A program made the position numbers and the translations under genes. The notes beneath the pieces are model-generated. The model saw nothing but the letters and a program-made list of their open reading frames with translations. It was not told where the DNA came from and did not search any database. A stretch of 64,000 nt of DNA from Salinimonas lutimaris (GTDB lineage: Bacteria; Pseudomonadota; Gammaproteobacteria; Enterobacterales; Alteromonadaceae), in contig NZ_CP036536.1 of the NCBI RefSeq assembly GCF_005222225.1, positions 3,186,001 to 3,250,000 of the forward strand, written 5' to 3'. Positions 35,900 through 46,207 of this stretch are shown in pieces (position 1 is the stretch's first letter; each line of letters begins with the position of its first letter).

Positions 35900-36754
35900 A
35901 TGATTGTGGTTATCGGAAAATCGGGCCAGCTGGCCCGGGAACTGGCAGCTTCCGCACCGGATACAACGGTGTGTCTTGGTCGGGATGATATTGATATTAC
36001 GAATGCGCAGAGTATCAACACAACACTGCAACAATACAGTGCCAGTGCCGTTATCAATGCCTCTGCCTATACGGCTGTTGATAACGCTGAATCTGAACAG
36101 GAGCAGGCATTTCTTATCAATGATACCGCAGTGGGTTTATTGGGTGAGTATTGTGCAGCCCACAACCTGCACCTGGTACAGGTGTCGACCGACTATGTAT
36201 TTAACGGTCAGCATCACACACCGGTTGAGGTTGATGCACTACGCGACCCGATTGGGGTGTACGGTGCCAGTAAAGCTGCTGGCGAACAGGCGCTGGAGTC
36301 GATTCATGGACTCAGTTATACCCTGATTCGTACTGCCTGGGTCTATTCGCGCTTTGGCAATAACTTTGTGCATACCATGCTTCGTTTGATGAAGGAAAAA
36401 CCACAGCTGGGCGTGATTGCCGATCAGGTAGGTACGCCGACCTGTGCTGCCGGTCTGGCGCAGGCCTGTCTTTTTGCAGCATACCATGCTGTTCAGGGTA
36501 ATCATCACTGGACTGATCAGGGCGTTGCCAGCTGGTATGACTTTGCTGTAGCTATCCAACGCCTGGCTGTTGCCAAAGGGTTGCTGGATAAGGCGGTGCC
36601 GGTCAATCCGATTACCACGGCTGACTACCCGACCCCGGCGCAGCGCCCCGCGTATAGTGTATTAAGCAAATCCACCCTGAAAACTGCCTTCGCTGATGTG
36701 GAACAAAAACATTGGGAAGCCCGTCTGGCCAGCATGCTGGACACACTGAATTAA
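35900..36754 (+). CDS. rmlD: dTDP-4-dehydrorhamnose reductase
   Basis: RmlD reduces the last intermediate to dTDP-L-rhamnose. The 284-residue short-chain dehydrogenase-like protein starts MIVVIGKSGQLARELAASAP with the GxxGQLG-type loop, then VINASAYTAVDNAESE, the VSTDYVFNG segment and the catalytic Tyr-Lys pair in GVYGASKAAGEQA. The frame extends upstream to 35717 inside rmlC, but the start at 35900 gives the family N terminus. Confidence 0.95.
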   Translation: MIVVIGKSGQLARELAASAPDTTVCLGRDDIDITNAQSINTTLQQYSASAVINASAYTAVDNAESEQEQAFLINDTAVGLLGEYCAAHNLHLVQVSTDYVFNGQHHTPVEVDALRDPIGVYGASKAAGEQALESIHGLSYTLIRTAWVYSRFGNNFVHTMLRLMKEKPQLGVIADQVGTPTCAAGLAQACLFAAYHAVQGNHHWTDQGVASWYDFAVAIQRLAVAKGLLDKAVPVNPITTADYPTPAQRPAYSVLSKSTLKTAFADVEQKHWEARLASMLDTLN

Positions 36755-36767
36755 AGAGATAAAGATC

Positions 36768-37856
36768 ATGGCGAAAACATTATTAGTTACCGGTGGGGCT
36801 GGATTTATCGGCGCCAATTTTGTTCACTACTGGCTGGCACAGCACAGTCAGGATAAGGTTATTGTGCTTGATGCACTGACCTATGCCGGCAATCAGGAAA
36901 ACCTGACCATGCTGGAAAGTAATCCTCAGTTCACCTTTGTTAAAGGTGATATCTGCGATACTGATCTGGTTGTGGACTTACTGCGCAAGCACAGCGTCGA
37001 TACTCTGGTCCACTTTGCCGCAGAGTCTCATGTGGATCGCTCAATACTGGGCCCGGATGCCTTTATTGAAACCAATATTATCGGCACTTACTCGTTGCTT
37101 AAAGCTGCCAAACTGGTGTGGCTGGACGGCCCGCGTTCAGAAGGTAAAGATCCGCTGCCTCACCGCTTTCATCATGTGTCTACGGATGAGGTCTATGGTA
37201 CGCTGGAAGCTGATGACCCGGCGTTTACAGAAGACACTGCCTATGCGCCCAATTCGCCGTATTCAGCCAGTAAAGCCGCCTCAGACCATTTGGTTCGAGC
37301 TTATCATCATACATACGGCCTTGAGGTGACAACCAGCAACTGCTCTAACAACTACGGCCCGTTTCACTTCCCCGAAAAGCTGATTCCACTGATTATTACC
37401 AATATTCTGTATGATAAAGCCCTGCCAGTATACGGCGATGGGCTGCAAATCAGAGACTGGCTGTATGTGGAAGACCATGCCCGCGGCATTGAGAAAGTGT
37501 TACTGCAGGGCGAGATTGGTGAAAATTACAATATTGGTGGCCATAATGAATGGGCGAACATTGATATTGTAAAACTTATCTGTCAGCTGATGGACGAAAA
37601 ATTTGCTGAAGACGAGACGCTGGCGCAGCGGTATCCGCAGGCCAGACAGGTCGCTGCCGGTAACAGTGCTGAGCTGATTACGTATGTCACCGATCGTCCT
37701 GGTCATGACCGCCGCTATGCCATCGATGCTACCAAGTCGCAGAATGTGCTGGGTTACACGCCATTTGAATCGTTTAACTCAGGCATTCGCAAAACCCTGA
37801 ACTGGTATCTGGATAATGAAGCCTGGTGGCAGCCATTACTGGAGAAACAGCTTTAA
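36768..37856 (+). CDS. rmlB: dTDP-glucose 4,6-dehydratase
   Basis: RmlB removes water from dTDP-glucose to form the 4-keto-6-deoxy sugar, step two of the pathway. The 362-residue extended SDR protein has LVTGGAGFIGANFVHYW, VHFAAESHVDRSI, the active-site STDEVYGTLE and YSASKAASDHLVRA. The rml order here is A-C-D-B, with rmlB last rather than first; a terminator follows at once. The operon therefore probably runs from the lipoprotein gene to rmlB. Confidence 0.96.
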   Translation: MAKTLLVTGGAGFIGANFVHYWLAQHSQDKVIVLDALTYAGNQENLTMLESNPQFTFVKGDICDTDLVVDLLRKHSVDTLVHFAAESHVDRSILGPDAFIETNIIGTYSLLKAAKLVWLDGPRSEGKDPLPHRFHHVSTDEVYGTLEADDPAFTEDTAYAPNSPYSASKAASDHLVRAYHHTYGLEVTTSNCSNNYGPFHFPEKLIPLIITNILYDKALPVYGDGLQIRDWLYVEDHARGIEKVLLQGEIGENYNIGGHNEWANIDIVKLICQLMDEKFAEDETLAQRYPQARQVAAGNSAELITYVTDRPGHDRRYAIDATKSQNVLGYTPFESFNSGIRKTLNWYLDNEAWWQPLLEKQL

Positions 37857-37866
37857 CAAACTGACC

Positions 37867-37896
37867 AAAGCAGGCCCCTCCGGCCTGCTTTTTTAT
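37867..37896 (+). terminator. Terminator after rmlB
   Basis: AGCAGGCC/GGCCTGCT stem with a 5-base loop and six T, about 12 bases after the stop. It closes the polysaccharide export and rhamnose operon. Confidence 0.92.
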
Positions 37897-38086
37897 TCCC
37901 TCAGGTCACCGGTCTTATCGCTTTCAGCTTATATAGCACAAGGCTTTTAACCTTTTCTTTACTTGTGTATCTTGGTGCCGTCTAGTATAACAACGGTACT
38001 TTTGGGATCGTGCACGTCACGTGAGCAGGCATAGATCTGTCATCACGACCCGAATATTTAAAAATACAATAATACGGAATCTGATT

Positions 38087-39598
38087 GTGACAACAAAATC
38101 TAACGACACCAGTTTCTTCGGCCATCCAGGGGGCCTGCAGACACTCTTTTTCACCGAAATGTGGGAACGCATGAGTTATTACGGCATGCGCGCACTTTTG
38201 GTTATTTTTATGACCATGGCCATTCAGCAACAAGGCCTGGGCTTTTCTAAAGACGATGCTTACGCTATTTATGGTTTGTACACTGGTGCAGTGTACTTTA
38301 TGGGCCTGTTCGGTGGCTGGCTTGCTGACCGTTTATTCGGTGGCCGGGATGCCGTATGGTACGGCGGTATCATTATTATGAGCGGCCACATTGTACTGGC
38401 CATTCCCAGCACCGATACCTTCTTTATCGGTCTGATTCTGGTGGTACTGGGGACCGGACTGCTTAAGCCAAATATCAGTGCAATGGTTGGCCAGCTCTAC
38501 GGCGATAAGGACTCTCGTCGAGACGGTGGTTACACGCTGTATTACATGGGTATTAATATCGGTTCCATTATCGGTAACCTGGTCTGTGGCTATCTGGCGA
38601 CGACAGCAGGCTATCACTGGGCGTTTGGTGCAGCTGCCATTGGTATGGCAATCGGTCTTGTTCAATACAAAATGACCCAGCATAAACTCCCGGATGTATC
38701 ATGTCAGCCAACCGTACAGATGAGTCAGGCAGGAGTGCGTAACAGCTGGCTGGGTGTTATAGCCTTTTTACTGACCGTTGCCGTTATCACCGCACTGACC
38801 AGTATGGGCCAGATGACTATCAATGTAGTAACGGTGGCAGAATCCGTGGCTTACCTGATTACAGCCGTGTTTGTGATTTACTTCTGCGCGATCTTTTTCA
38901 TGGGTCAGCTCGATGGCAATGAGAAAAAACGCATGCTGGCGCTGCTACTTATCTGTGTAGCTTCGGCGTGCTTCTTTGCCGGCTTTGAGCAGGCAGGCTC
39001 TTCGCTTAATATCTTTGCCAATGAAAATACCGACCGTATGCTGGGCTCGTTTGAAATTCCGACCGCCTGGTTCCAGTCGCTAAACTCGTTCTTTATTATT
39101 GTACTGTCTCCGTTCTTTGCGGCCTTATGGATAAACCTTGGCAAACGCATGATGGATCCGTCCTACGGCATGAAATGTGCGCTGGGTACAATTATTATGG
39201 CCAGCGGCTTTGTGGTAATGTTCTTTGCTGCCCAACTGGCGGCAAGCGGCCTTGAAGTCGCGCCGTACTGGCTGGTTGCCACCTACTTCCTGCACACGGT
39301 GGGTGAACTGTGTCTGAGCCCGGTTGCGCTAAGTGCAGTCAGCAAACTGGCACCGCGCCGCTTTGCCGGTCAGATGATGGGCTTATTTGTACTGACGTAC
39401 TCAATTGGCAGCGTAATTGCAGGTGTACTGGCAGGCGCATTCGGTGGTGAAGAAACCAATGATATGGCCGGCTTGTTTATTTACATCGCCCAATTTGCCG
39501 GAGTGATCGGCGTTATTGTACTGGCTCTGTCACTGAAAACCCGTTACTGGGAAAAACTGGCAGAAAAAGAAGATATTGAAGGCTCCAAAACAGCCTGA
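38087..39598 (+). CDS. POT/PTR family proton-coupled peptide transporter
   Basis: A proton-dependent di- and tripeptide importer of 503 residues with about 12-14 membrane segments. The family signature FFTEMWERMSYYGMRALL contains ExxER-x-x-YY, which couples proton and peptide movement; GTGLLKPNISAMVGQLY and YTLYYMGINIGSIIGN are further POT blocks. I chose the GTG at 38087 with GGAA upstream; an ATG at 38021 would add 22 basic residues. It is flanked by terminators, so it is independent of the polysaccharide genes. Confidence 0.9.
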   Translation: MTTKSNDTSFFGHPGGLQTLFFTEMWERMSYYGMRALLVIFMTMAIQQQGLGFSKDDAYAIYGLYTGAVYFMGLFGGWLADRLFGGRDAVWYGGIIIMSGHIVLAIPSTDTFFIGLILVVLGTGLLKPNISAMVGQLYGDKDSRRDGGYTLYYMGINIGSIIGNLVCGYLATTAGYHWAFGAAAIGMAIGLVQYKMTQHKLPDVSCQPTVQMSQAGVRNSWLGVIAFLLTVAVITALTSMGQMTINVVTVAESVAYLITAVFVIYFCAIFFMGQLDGNEKKRMLALLLICVASACFFAGFEQAGSSLNIFANENTDRMLGSFEIPTAWFQSLNSFFIIVLSPFFAALWINLGKRMMDPSYGMKCALGTIIMASGFVVMFFAAQLAASGLEVAPYWLVATYFLHTVGELCLSPVALSAVSKLAPRRFAGQMMGLFVLTYSIGSVIAGVLAGAFGGEETNDMAGLFIYIAQFAGVIGVIVLALSLKTRYWEKLAEKEDIEGSKTA

Positions 39599-39610
39599 TG
39601 ATACGTATAT

Positions 39611-39637
39611 AAGCCGGTGTTCACACCGGCTTTTTTC
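39611..39637 (+). terminator. Terminator after the peptide transporter
   Basis: AAGCCGGTG/CACCGGCTT stem followed by T, 12 bases after the stop. Confidence 0.92.
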
Positions 39638-39666
39638 ATTCAGCTTCAGATATGTAGTTTTATTGT

Positions 39667-39969
39667 ATGGCTTTTTATTTTACAACCCGCCACATCCCTG
39701 GCTTACAGGACCGTCCTCTTGCAGAGCGTATGGCACTACTTGAGGCTGCTGGCAAACAAATGTCAGTTCCGGAAAAGACCTTACTGAATGTGCTTAAATT
39801 GCTGGTGATTGTGCCGGTATTTATTTTTATTATGCGAACTGCAAACGATTGGTCATCGTTGCTGTGGGCATTTGTAGTATTCCTACTCTACCCATTGCTG
39901 GTTAAACCCGTGCAGTACTCGTTATGTGCAAAGTATCTTGTTTTGCCTGAATCCCCATCTAAGGAGTGA
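39667..39969 (+). CDS. Small membrane protein of unknown function upstream of galE
   Basis: A 100-residue protein starting [20 protein letters not shown]. It has a cytosolic helical N-terminal part and two membrane segments (about 41-57, [17 protein letters not shown], and 63-80, [16 protein letters not shown]). I do not recognise a function. Its stop codon overlaps the galE start region: the galE ribosome binding site AAGGAG lies in its last codons, so the two are probably translated together. Confidence 0.7.
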   Translation: MAFYFTTRHIPGLQDRPLAERMALLEAAGKQMSVPEKTLLNVLKLLVIVPVFIFIMRTANDWSSLLWAFVVFLLYPLLVKPVQYSLCAKYLVLPESPSKE

Positions 39970-39971
39970 TG

Positions 39972-40991
39972 ATGAAAACCATTCTTGTAACCGGCGGCGC
40001 CGGCTATATCGGCAGTCATACCACGTTACAATTACTGGAGCGCGACTTTCAGGTTGTCGTTCTGGATAACCTGGCCAACGCCAGCCCTGAATCTTTACGT
40101 CGGGTAGAGAGCCTGACCGGCAAGTCGGTCACCTTTGTGCAGGGTGATATCCGCGACACCGCCGTACTGGATGACATTTTCAGTCAACACGACATTCACG
40201 CGGTAATTCACTTTGCCGGCTTGAAGGCTGTGGGTGAGTCGGTTCAAAAGCCGCTGGAATATTACGAGAACAACGTATACGGCACGCTCACGTTATGTAA
40301 AGCAATGCGCCAGCACAACTGTAAAAACATTGTGTTTAGCTCTTCAGCAACAGTTTACGGCGACCCTGCCGCATTACCACTGCGCGAGGACATGTCGACC
40401 GGTCAGCCAACTAACCCCTATGGTATGTCTAAACTGATGGTGGAAAATGTACTGCGCGATCTGTATGCCTCAGATGACGAATGGAATATTGTGTTGTTGC
40501 GGTACTTCAACCCGGTGGGTGCGCATCCGTCTGGCCAGATTGGTGAAGATCCTAACGGTATTCCGAACAACCTGATGCCGTATATCTCGCAGGTCGCCAC
40601 CGGTAAGCTGAAACAACTCAGTGTATTTGGTGATGACTATGATACGAAAGACGGTACCGGCGTACGCGACTATATACACGTAGAAGACTTAGCCAACGGC
40701 CACCTCAAAGCACTGGACAGAATTGATTTGTCGATGGGACTGGATGTTTATAATCTGGGCACCGGTCAGGGATATTCGGTTCTGGAGATGGTCAACGCGT
40801 TTGAGCAGGCTTCCGGTCAGACTATCAATTATACACTGGCCCCGCGTCGTAATGGTGATGTGGCAGCCTGTTATGCCGATCCGACTAAAGCCGCACAAGA
40901 GTTGAACTGGCATGCCGAAAAAGGCCTGCAGGATATGTGTAAAGACGTATGGCACTGGCAGTCCAATAACCCTCAGGGTTACGCCAAATAG
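39972..40991 (+). CDS. galE: UDP-glucose 4-epimerase
   Basis: GalE interconverts UDP-glucose and UDP-galactose. The 339-residue protein has [34 protein letters not shown], the [10 protein letters not shown] catalytic segment and [15 protein letters not shown] with Tyr-x-x-x-Lys. Three start codons sit together (GTG 39966, ATG 39969, ATG 39972). I use the last because AAGGAG at 39961-39966 is correctly spaced only from it. It may feed galactose into the same polysaccharide as the genes at 24-38 kb. Confidence 0.95.
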   Translation: MKTILVTGGAGYIGSHTTLQLLERDFQVVVLDNLANASPESLRRVESLTGKSVTFVQGDIRDTAVLDDIFSQHDIHAVIHFAGLKAVGESVQKPLEYYENNVYGTLTLCKAMRQHNCKNIVFSSSATVYGDPAALPLREDMSTGQPTNPYGMSKLMVENVLRDLYASDDEWNIVLLRYFNPVGAHPSGQIGEDPNGIPNNLMPYISQVATGKLKQLSVFGDDYDTKDGTGVRDYIHVEDLANGHLKALDRIDLSMGLDVYNLGTGQGYSVLEMVNAFEQASGQTINYTLAPRRNGDVAACYADPTKAAQELNWHAEKGLQDMCKDVWHWQSNNPQGYAK

Positions 40992-41014
40992 CCATAGCGC
41001 TTACTCATCAATAC

Positions 41015-41042
41015 TAAAAACCCGGCTATGCCGGGTTTTTTA
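41015..41042. terminator. Bidirectional terminator between galE and mlaA
   Basis: AACCCGGC/GCCGGGTT stem with a TAT loop, five A on the left and T run on the right. It ends galE (plus) and probably the ccm-mlaA operon (minus, stop at 41070). Confidence 0.92.
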
Positions 41043-41069
41043 TGCTTGTCTCAGTCTGCCAGGCAAGGT

Positions 41070-41876
41070 TTATTCTTCACCCTCGTCATCCAGCAGGGAT
41101 TCAAATTCAGCAAAGTCTTCCTGCTGTTGCTCGGTGTCTACTGCCTGACGACCTACTTCGCCATCGGTGACCCGAAATTCCAGATTCTGGAAGTACGCAT
41201 TTTTCACAAAATTGTACTGATCAAACGAGTTTTCCAGCTGCTGCTCCTGGTCAATCAGCGATGCTCTGGCTTCCAGCAAAGATACTGCAAAAGCAGCAAT
41301 AGAATAGGTGCCGTTGATTACGGTATTCGGATAAGTATAGCCATCAGCAACCCGACCAGTAAAGCTACGTGGATCAGACGGACCTAAGCCGGGTAACATC
41401 AGAAACGGGCCCGTTTCCACGCCCCACACTGCCAGCGTTTCACCAAAGCTTTCGCGCTGACGTTCAATACCAACTTTACTGGCCACATCAATCGTGCCCA
41501 GTAAGCCTACTGTTGAATTAATCAGAAATCTGGCCAGGCTGTCCATCCCCTGATCAAAGTCGCCCTGTAACAGATTATTGGCAAAGTTGGCCGGCTCTTC
41601 GAGATTGTTGGCAGCATTTAGCAGGCCGGTACGGGCAAACTGCGGCATTACCGTGACATACCCCACCGTCACCGGACGAATCAGGTACGCATCCAGATAC
41701 TCCCAGTTAAAGGTCCACATTTCCCGGTTTACTGACTCAAACGGATCACGGGGATCAGACACATTGGCGGGATTATTTTCTTCAGCCCGCTCTTCGGCAT
41801 TGTTTGACGCACAACCAGACATGATGCCTGACATCAACAAGAGGCTGAACAGCCACATGCGTTGTTGTTTAATCAC
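41070..41876 (-). CDS. mlaA: MlaA family outer membrane lipoprotein (VacJ)
   Basis: MlaA removes mislocalised phospholipids from the outer leaflet and passes them to the Mla pathway. The 268-residue protein has a lipobox (FSLLLMSGIMSGC) and the family core: DPFESVNREMWTFNWEYLDA, FANNLLQGDF, RFLINSTVGLLGTIDVA and GPFLMLPGLGPSDPRSFTGR. It overlaps ccmI by four bases, so it is the tenth gene of the ccm operon. The C-terminal tail is very acidic (FESLLDDEGEE). Confidence 0.93.
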   Translation of the reverse strand: MIKQQRMWLFSLLLMSGIMSGCASNNAEERAEENNPANVSDPRDPFESVNREMWTFNWEYLDAYLIRPVTVGYVTVMPQFARTGLLNAANNLEEPANFANNLLQGDFDQGMDSLARFLINSTVGLLGTIDVASKVGIERQRESFGETLAVWGVETGPFLMLPGLGPSDPRSFTGRVADGYTYPNTVINGTYSIAAFAVSLLEARASLIDQEQQLENSFDQYNFVKNAYFQNLEFRVTDGEVGRQAVDTEQQQEDFAEFESLLDDEGEE

Positions 41877-43171
41877 TGTAGTTCCTTATTTATCACAATT
41901 TTATGCTTTGCATGGGCCTTGTCCCCCAGTGAAAGCGTTATTTCGCCCTGCCAGTCTCCGGCGCTGGCCATTACGTCCTTATCTTCAGAAATCCGTGCAA
42001 TAATCCTGACATCAGAAAGCGTGGACAATGTGTAAGCCGGCAGCATGGCGCTGCTGTTATCTAGTGTTACCGTAACCGGAAATGCTGATAGAGGCTGCCT
42101 GACAACCGCCGCTGGCATTTTATTCTGCGAGCGGGCATCCTGAGCAAATACAATCAGGTATCCGCTCGCCGGGATGTTATCTGTAACCCGTTCAGATAAC
42201 TCAACGGTCACTGTCACGGTATTGTCAGTGGTGCTTTCATTAGTCCGGGCAGCGGATTTTGGTTCACTGCTATTATCAGCGACTGACTGCTGACCAACCT
42301 TAGCGGCATCGGATTTCATTTGTGTGATCCTGGCCGACAATGAGGTCACAATATCACTGTTTGCCGGCAGCGCACTACGCACCTGTTCAAAATACTGTTC
42401 AGTGGTAGCCAGGTCCCCAATCTTAGCGGAAGCCACAGCCAGCATCAGGGCATACTGCTGGTTGTCCGGACTGGAGGTCAGCCGCGCTTTAAGCACATTC
42501 TGCGCAGTCACAATCTGGTTGCGCTGGTCAGTGGCCATTAACAGTTGTATGTAAGTGGTTACTACTGACATGTTATCGGGCACAAGGGCATAGGCTTTTT
42601 CCAGCGCGGCAACAGCTTGTGATGTCTGATTGACCGAGCCCAATAAACGGCCCAAGAACATCCACCCCTGAGCGTCATCCGGCTCATGCTGTAAACGCTG
42701 GCGAATCGCCAGAATCAGATTTTTTATATCTGTTGCTGAAAAGTCACTGGCTTGGCCACTGCTGAGTTTTTGCGACAGCGTCGGCAATGCTGCCACAGCC
42801 TGCCGGGCACTGGCAACCTGGTCAAGCTGATTAACCTGATAATACGTTAACCCTCCGGCAACAAGTGCAACCAGCGCCCCTACCGCCACAACCAGGCCAC
42901 TGACCCGTCGCTGACGGGCTGGCTTCCGGTTGTTTTCATCATCTGCCAGCGACAGTTTGAGTTCATCTATTGCCTGTTGTTTATCCTGCTCACTGATGAT
43001 GCCTTCACTCGCTTCCCGGTCTATTTCCTCAAGACGCTGACGCACCAGGGCAATATTATTGGCAAAGCGTCCTTTGCCGGATTGTCTGTGCCATACCCAA
43101 GGCAACAAAACACTCAGCACCAGCAATGTGAGCAACACCGCAGCGCCTATATGAAAACCATGCCACGACAT
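41873..43171 (-). CDS. ccmI: Cytochrome c maturation protein CcmI
   Basis: CcmI holds apocytochrome c for haem ligation. The 432-residue protein has two N-terminal membrane segments (about 8-27 and 91-110) separated by a cytosolic loop with RLEEIDREASEGIISEQDKQ, then periplasmic TPR repeats (PDDAQGWMFLGRLLGSVNQT and following), and a C-terminal domain beginning near TVTVELSERVTDNIPASGYL, as in the long CcmI form. Overlaps ccmH by one base and mlaA by four. Confidence 0.9.
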   Translation of the reverse strand: MSWHGFHIGAAVLLTLLVLSVLLPWVWHRQSGKGRFANNIALVRQRLEEIDREASEGIISEQDKQQAIDELKLSLADDENNRKPARQRRVSGLVVAVGALVALVAGGLTYYQVNQLDQVASARQAVAALPTLSQKLSSGQASDFSATDIKNLILAIRQRLQHEPDDAQGWMFLGRLLGSVNQTSQAVAALEKAYALVPDNMSVVTTYIQLLMATDQRNQIVTAQNVLKARLTSSPDNQQYALMLAVASAKIGDLATTEQYFEQVRSALPANSDIVTSLSARITQMKSDAAKVGQQSVADNSSEPKSAARTNESTTDNTVTVTVELSERVTDNIPASGYLIVFAQDARSQNKMPAAVVRQPLSAFPVTVTLDNSSAMLPAYTLSTLSDVRIIARISEDKDVMASAGDWQGEITLSLGDKAHAKHKIVINKELQ

Positions 43172-43614
43172 TATTTATCCCGCTCCAGCAGTTGATCGGC
43201 CTTTTGCAAACGGGCCCTGGTGTCGGCGTCAGCCGGGGCTGAGCGCTTTCTTAACACCAGAATCAGGCCGCCCAGCGTAAAGAGCACTGGCAGCACCCAT
43301 AGCCATACCGTTGCCACAGTGACCGGCGGCTCGTAATACACAAAGTCACCATAACGGGCTTTCATATAATCGATAATTTCCTGCTCAGATTTGCCCTGTC
43401 GAATCAAGCTGGCCACCTTTCGCCGCATATCATGGGCAATCATGGCATCGGAGTCGGCAATATTCTGATTCTGGCACATCGGGCAGCGCAGCTCTGCCGT
43501 CAGGGTTAAAAACAATGCCCGGTCCTGTTGTGAGTTAAAGTTATACCGGTTATCTGCGCTGATGGCCGCTGTACTGAACAATAGCAACAGCAAACTGCAT
43601 ACAAGTGACTTCAT
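43171..43614 (-). CDS. ccmH: Cytochrome c maturation thiol-reductase CcmH
   Basis: CcmH reduces the CXXCH motif of apocytochrome c or resolves its mixed disulfide with CcmG. The 147-residue protein has a signal peptide (MKSLVCSLLLLLFSTAAISA), the family motif LRCPMCQNQNIADSDA with both redox Cys, and a C-terminal membrane anchor (TVWLWVLPVLFTLGGLILVL). This is the short CcmH form, with CcmI encoded separately. Confidence 0.95.
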   Translation of the reverse strand: MKSLVCSLLLLLFSTAAISADNRYNFNSQQDRALFLTLTAELRCPMCQNQNIADSDAMIAHDMRRKVASLIRQGKSEQEIIDYMKARYGDFVYYEPPVTVATVWLWVLPVLFTLGGLILVLRKRSAPADADTRARLQKADQLLERDK

Positions 43615-44198
43615 TGGCTGCCCCCGGCTTCTTGCACCAGTTGCTGATACATCGGACCCACCTTATTGTTCCAGACCCGTTCGTTGATATCGCCTACGTG
43701 GTGCATTCTCACAGTACCATTTGCATCGATAACAAAATGCTCCGGTGCGCCGGTCACACCCAAATCCAGAGATGTGTCCCGCTGCACATCGAAAATGTTA
43801 AAGGCATACGGGTTGCCATACTGGGCCAGCATTTCGGCGACTTCGTTTTGTACATCAATAAGACGTTTGGTGCCAAAATCAGGGTCCAAATCCTGGTCAA
43901 AGTACAATCCGACAAACCGTACCCCCTGCTCTTTAAGCTGCGTCAGATAGGGCATTTCCACCGCACAGGTTACACACCACACGCCCCATACATTTAAAAT
44001 GGTGACCTGACCAGTCAGATCCTCCGGGGTGTACTGCTGCCGGGGATTCATCAGATCGGGCAGCTGAAACTGGGGCAATGGCTTTCCGTTTATCTGTGAG
44101 TCCAGCGCACGGGGGTCCGAAAATAATCCTTTAAACAAAAACACTGCCATCGTTAAAAAAATGATGAGCGGTATCGCCACAACCAGACTTTTTTTCAT
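43611..44198 (-). CDS. ccmG: Thiol:disulfide interchange protein CcmG (DsbE)
   Basis: CcmG is a membrane-tethered thioredoxin-like reductant for cytochrome c maturation. The 195-residue protein has an N-terminal anchor (residues 5-25), then the thioredoxin fold with the active site NVWGVWCVTCAVEMP (WCxxC) and the family-specific cis-Pro loop GVTGAPEHFVIDANG. Overlaps ccmF and ccmH by four bases each. Confidence 0.95.
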   Translation of the reverse strand: MKKSLVVAIPLIIFLTMAVFLFKGLFSDPRALDSQINGKPLPQFQLPDLMNPRQQYTPEDLTGQVTILNVWGVWCVTCAVEMPYLTQLKEQGVRFVGLYFDQDLDPDFGTKRLIDVQNEVAEMLAQYGNPYAFNIFDVQRDTSLDLGVTGAPEHFVIDANGTVRMHHVGDINERVWNNKVGPMYQQLVQEAGGSQ

Positions 44199-46207
44199 GC
44201 CTGCTCTCCTGCCAGTTCCCGGGTTGACGCGCCAGACTGCTGAGCGGGATTACGTTTGATTCTGGCCAGTTTGCTCATCCGGTATCGTTTGTCACTGATA
44301 GCAAGAATACCACCGAGCGCCATAATGGCTCCTCCGCCCCAAATCCAGATAACAAAAGGCTTGATATAAATGCGTACAGCCCAGGCACCATCATCGAGGG
44401 GCTCACCCAGCGCCACAAACAAATCCCGGGTCAGTGTGCTGTGAATAGCCGCTTCGGTCATTGGCATTTTCTGCACCTTATAAAGTCTTTTTTCCGGATG
44501 CATAATGGTTACCTGTGCCTGTTCGCGGGTCACCGTAAACTGTCCGCGGTCGGCATGATAATTAGGGCCGTCATGAGTACTCAGCGTATCAAAGGTAAAG
44601 GTATAGTCTGCCAGGGCAATGCTGTCGCCCGGCGCCATACGAACATCCCGCTCCTGTTCGTAATTCGACACCAGAGTAATTCCTATCAGGGTCACCGCAA
44701 ACCCGACATGCCCGAGGATCATGGCCCAGTGACTGCGGGTCAGCTGACGAAGGCGGGCTGGTTGACTAAGCGCAGGATTCATCGCTGCAATACGCTGGCG
44801 CACTTCCTGAACAGAGGAGACCAGAATCCAGAAGGCCAGAGTCATTCCTAAAATAGCCATATACGATTGCTGTGAATGGGCAAAAAACAGCAGCAATGCA
44901 GCACTGATGCTGATACCGGCCGCCACCAGCAGTTGCTTCTTCAGGGCCCCGGCTGATTGATTTTTCCAGCGCACCAGTGGTCCCAGTCCCAAAATAAAAA
45001 CAAACGGAACAATCAGATACACAAACATTTTGTTGAAAAACGGCGCACCGATGGAAATGGAGCCCAGCCCCAGCTCTTTATGCACCAGAGGAAGCAATGT
45101 CCCCAGCAGCACAACTATCGTTGCGGCGCACAAAAACAGGTTATTGCCCATCAGCAGCACTTCTCTGGAAAATGCCTGATACCGGCCGGTGCTGCGCAGT
45201 GAAGAGGCTCTGGCTGCGTACAGCAGCAGCGCACCACCTGACAAGACAATCAGAATCCCCAGGATAAAAAGACCACGGGCCGGATCGCTGGCAAAAGAAT
45301 GCACCGATACAATGACCCCGGAGCGTACTAAAAATGTGCCCAGAATACTTAACGAAAAAGCCCCGACCGCCAGCAGTACTGTCCAGGACTTAAATACTTT
45401 GCGCTTTTCTGTCACGGCCAGCGAGTGCATCAGAGCAGTCCCCACCAGCCACGGCATAAACGAGGCATTTTCCACCGGGTCCCAGAACCACCAGCCACCC
45501 CAGCCAAGCTCGTAATATGCCCACCAGCTGCCCAGGCAGATCCCTACGGTTAAAAATGACCACGCGGCAATCACCCAGGGCCGTGACCACCGGGCCCAGG
45601 TTGCATCCAGCTGACCGGTAATTAAGGCAGCCACCGCAAAGGCAAAAGCCACGGCAAATCCGACATATCCCATGTACAACATGGGCGGATGGATGATCAT
45701 GCCAAAATCCTGTAGCAAAGGATTCAGGTCCTGCCCATCGATCGGGAAAAAAGGCAGCAGGCTATCAAACGGGTTAGAGGTCAGTAAGATAAACAGGTAA
45801 AAGCCAATAGACACCATTCCCAGCACAGCCAATACCCTGGCCACCATTTCTGTGGGAATACTGCGACTGAAAATAGCCACGGCCACCGTCCAGCCGCTGA
45901 GCATCAGTACCCACAGCAAGAAAGATCCTTCATGCCCGCCCCACACGGCAGTAAGTTTAAAGTGCATGGGCAGATCGCTGTTGGAGTGCTGAGCCACATA
46001 AGCCAGTGAAAAATTATCAGTGGCAAAGGCATAGGTCAGACAAACAAACGCCACCGCGGTGAAAATAAACATTACCATAGCCAGAGGCCGGGCCATTGCG
46101 GTCAGTCTGGCATCACCACTACTGGCGCCCCATAATGGATAAACCGCTAGCAGAATCGCGCTGACCAGGGCCAGCGTCAGAGCAACATTACCTAACTCAG
46201 GGATCAC
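44195..46207 (-). CDS. ccmF: Haem lyase subunit CcmF
   Basis: CcmF is the core of the haem ligation complex that attaches haem to apocytochrome c. The 670-residue polytopic protein has the Trp-rich WWD haem-handling motif ([20 protein letters not shown]) about one third of the way in, [16 protein letters not shown] after it, [18 protein letters not shown], and a periplasmic domain near the end before the last membrane segment and a basic tail. Normal length for the family. Confidence 0.96.
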   Translation of the reverse strand: MIPELGNVALTLALVSAILLAVYPLWGASSGDARLTAMARPLAMVMFIFTAVAFVCLTYAFATDNFSLAYVAQHSNSDLPMHFKLTAVWGGHEGSFLLWVLMLSGWTVAVAIFSRSIPTEMVARVLAVLGMVSIGFYLFILLTSNPFDSLLPFFPIDGQDLNPLLQDFGMIIHPPMLYMGYVGFAVAFAFAVAALITGQLDATWARWSRPWVIAAWSFLTVGICLGSWWAYYELGWGGWWFWDPVENASFMPWLVGTALMHSLAVTEKRKVFKSWTVLLAVGAFSLSILGTFLVRSGVIVSVHSFASDPARGLFILGILIVLSGGALLLYAARASSLRSTGRYQAFSREVLLMGNNLFLCAATIVVLLGTLLPLVHKELGLGSISIGAPFFNKMFVYLIVPFVFILGLGPLVRWKNQSAGALKKQLLVAAGISISAALLLFFAHSQQSYMAILGMTLAFWILVSSVQEVRQRIAAMNPALSQPARLRQLTRSHWAMILGHVGFAVTLIGITLVSNYEQERDVRMAPGDSIALADYTFTFDTLSTHDGPNYHADRGQFTVTREQAQVTIMHPEKRLYKVQKMPMTEAAIHSTLTRDLFVALGEPLDDGAWAVRIYIKPFVIWIWGGGAIMALGGILAISDKRYRMSKLARIKRNPAQQSGASTRELAGEQA

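Noticed and set aside
24033-40991. Genomic island or phage at the polysaccharide locus
   Set aside because: No integrase, transposase, tRNA target or flanking direct repeat was seen. Only the kpsMTE part shows unusual composition.
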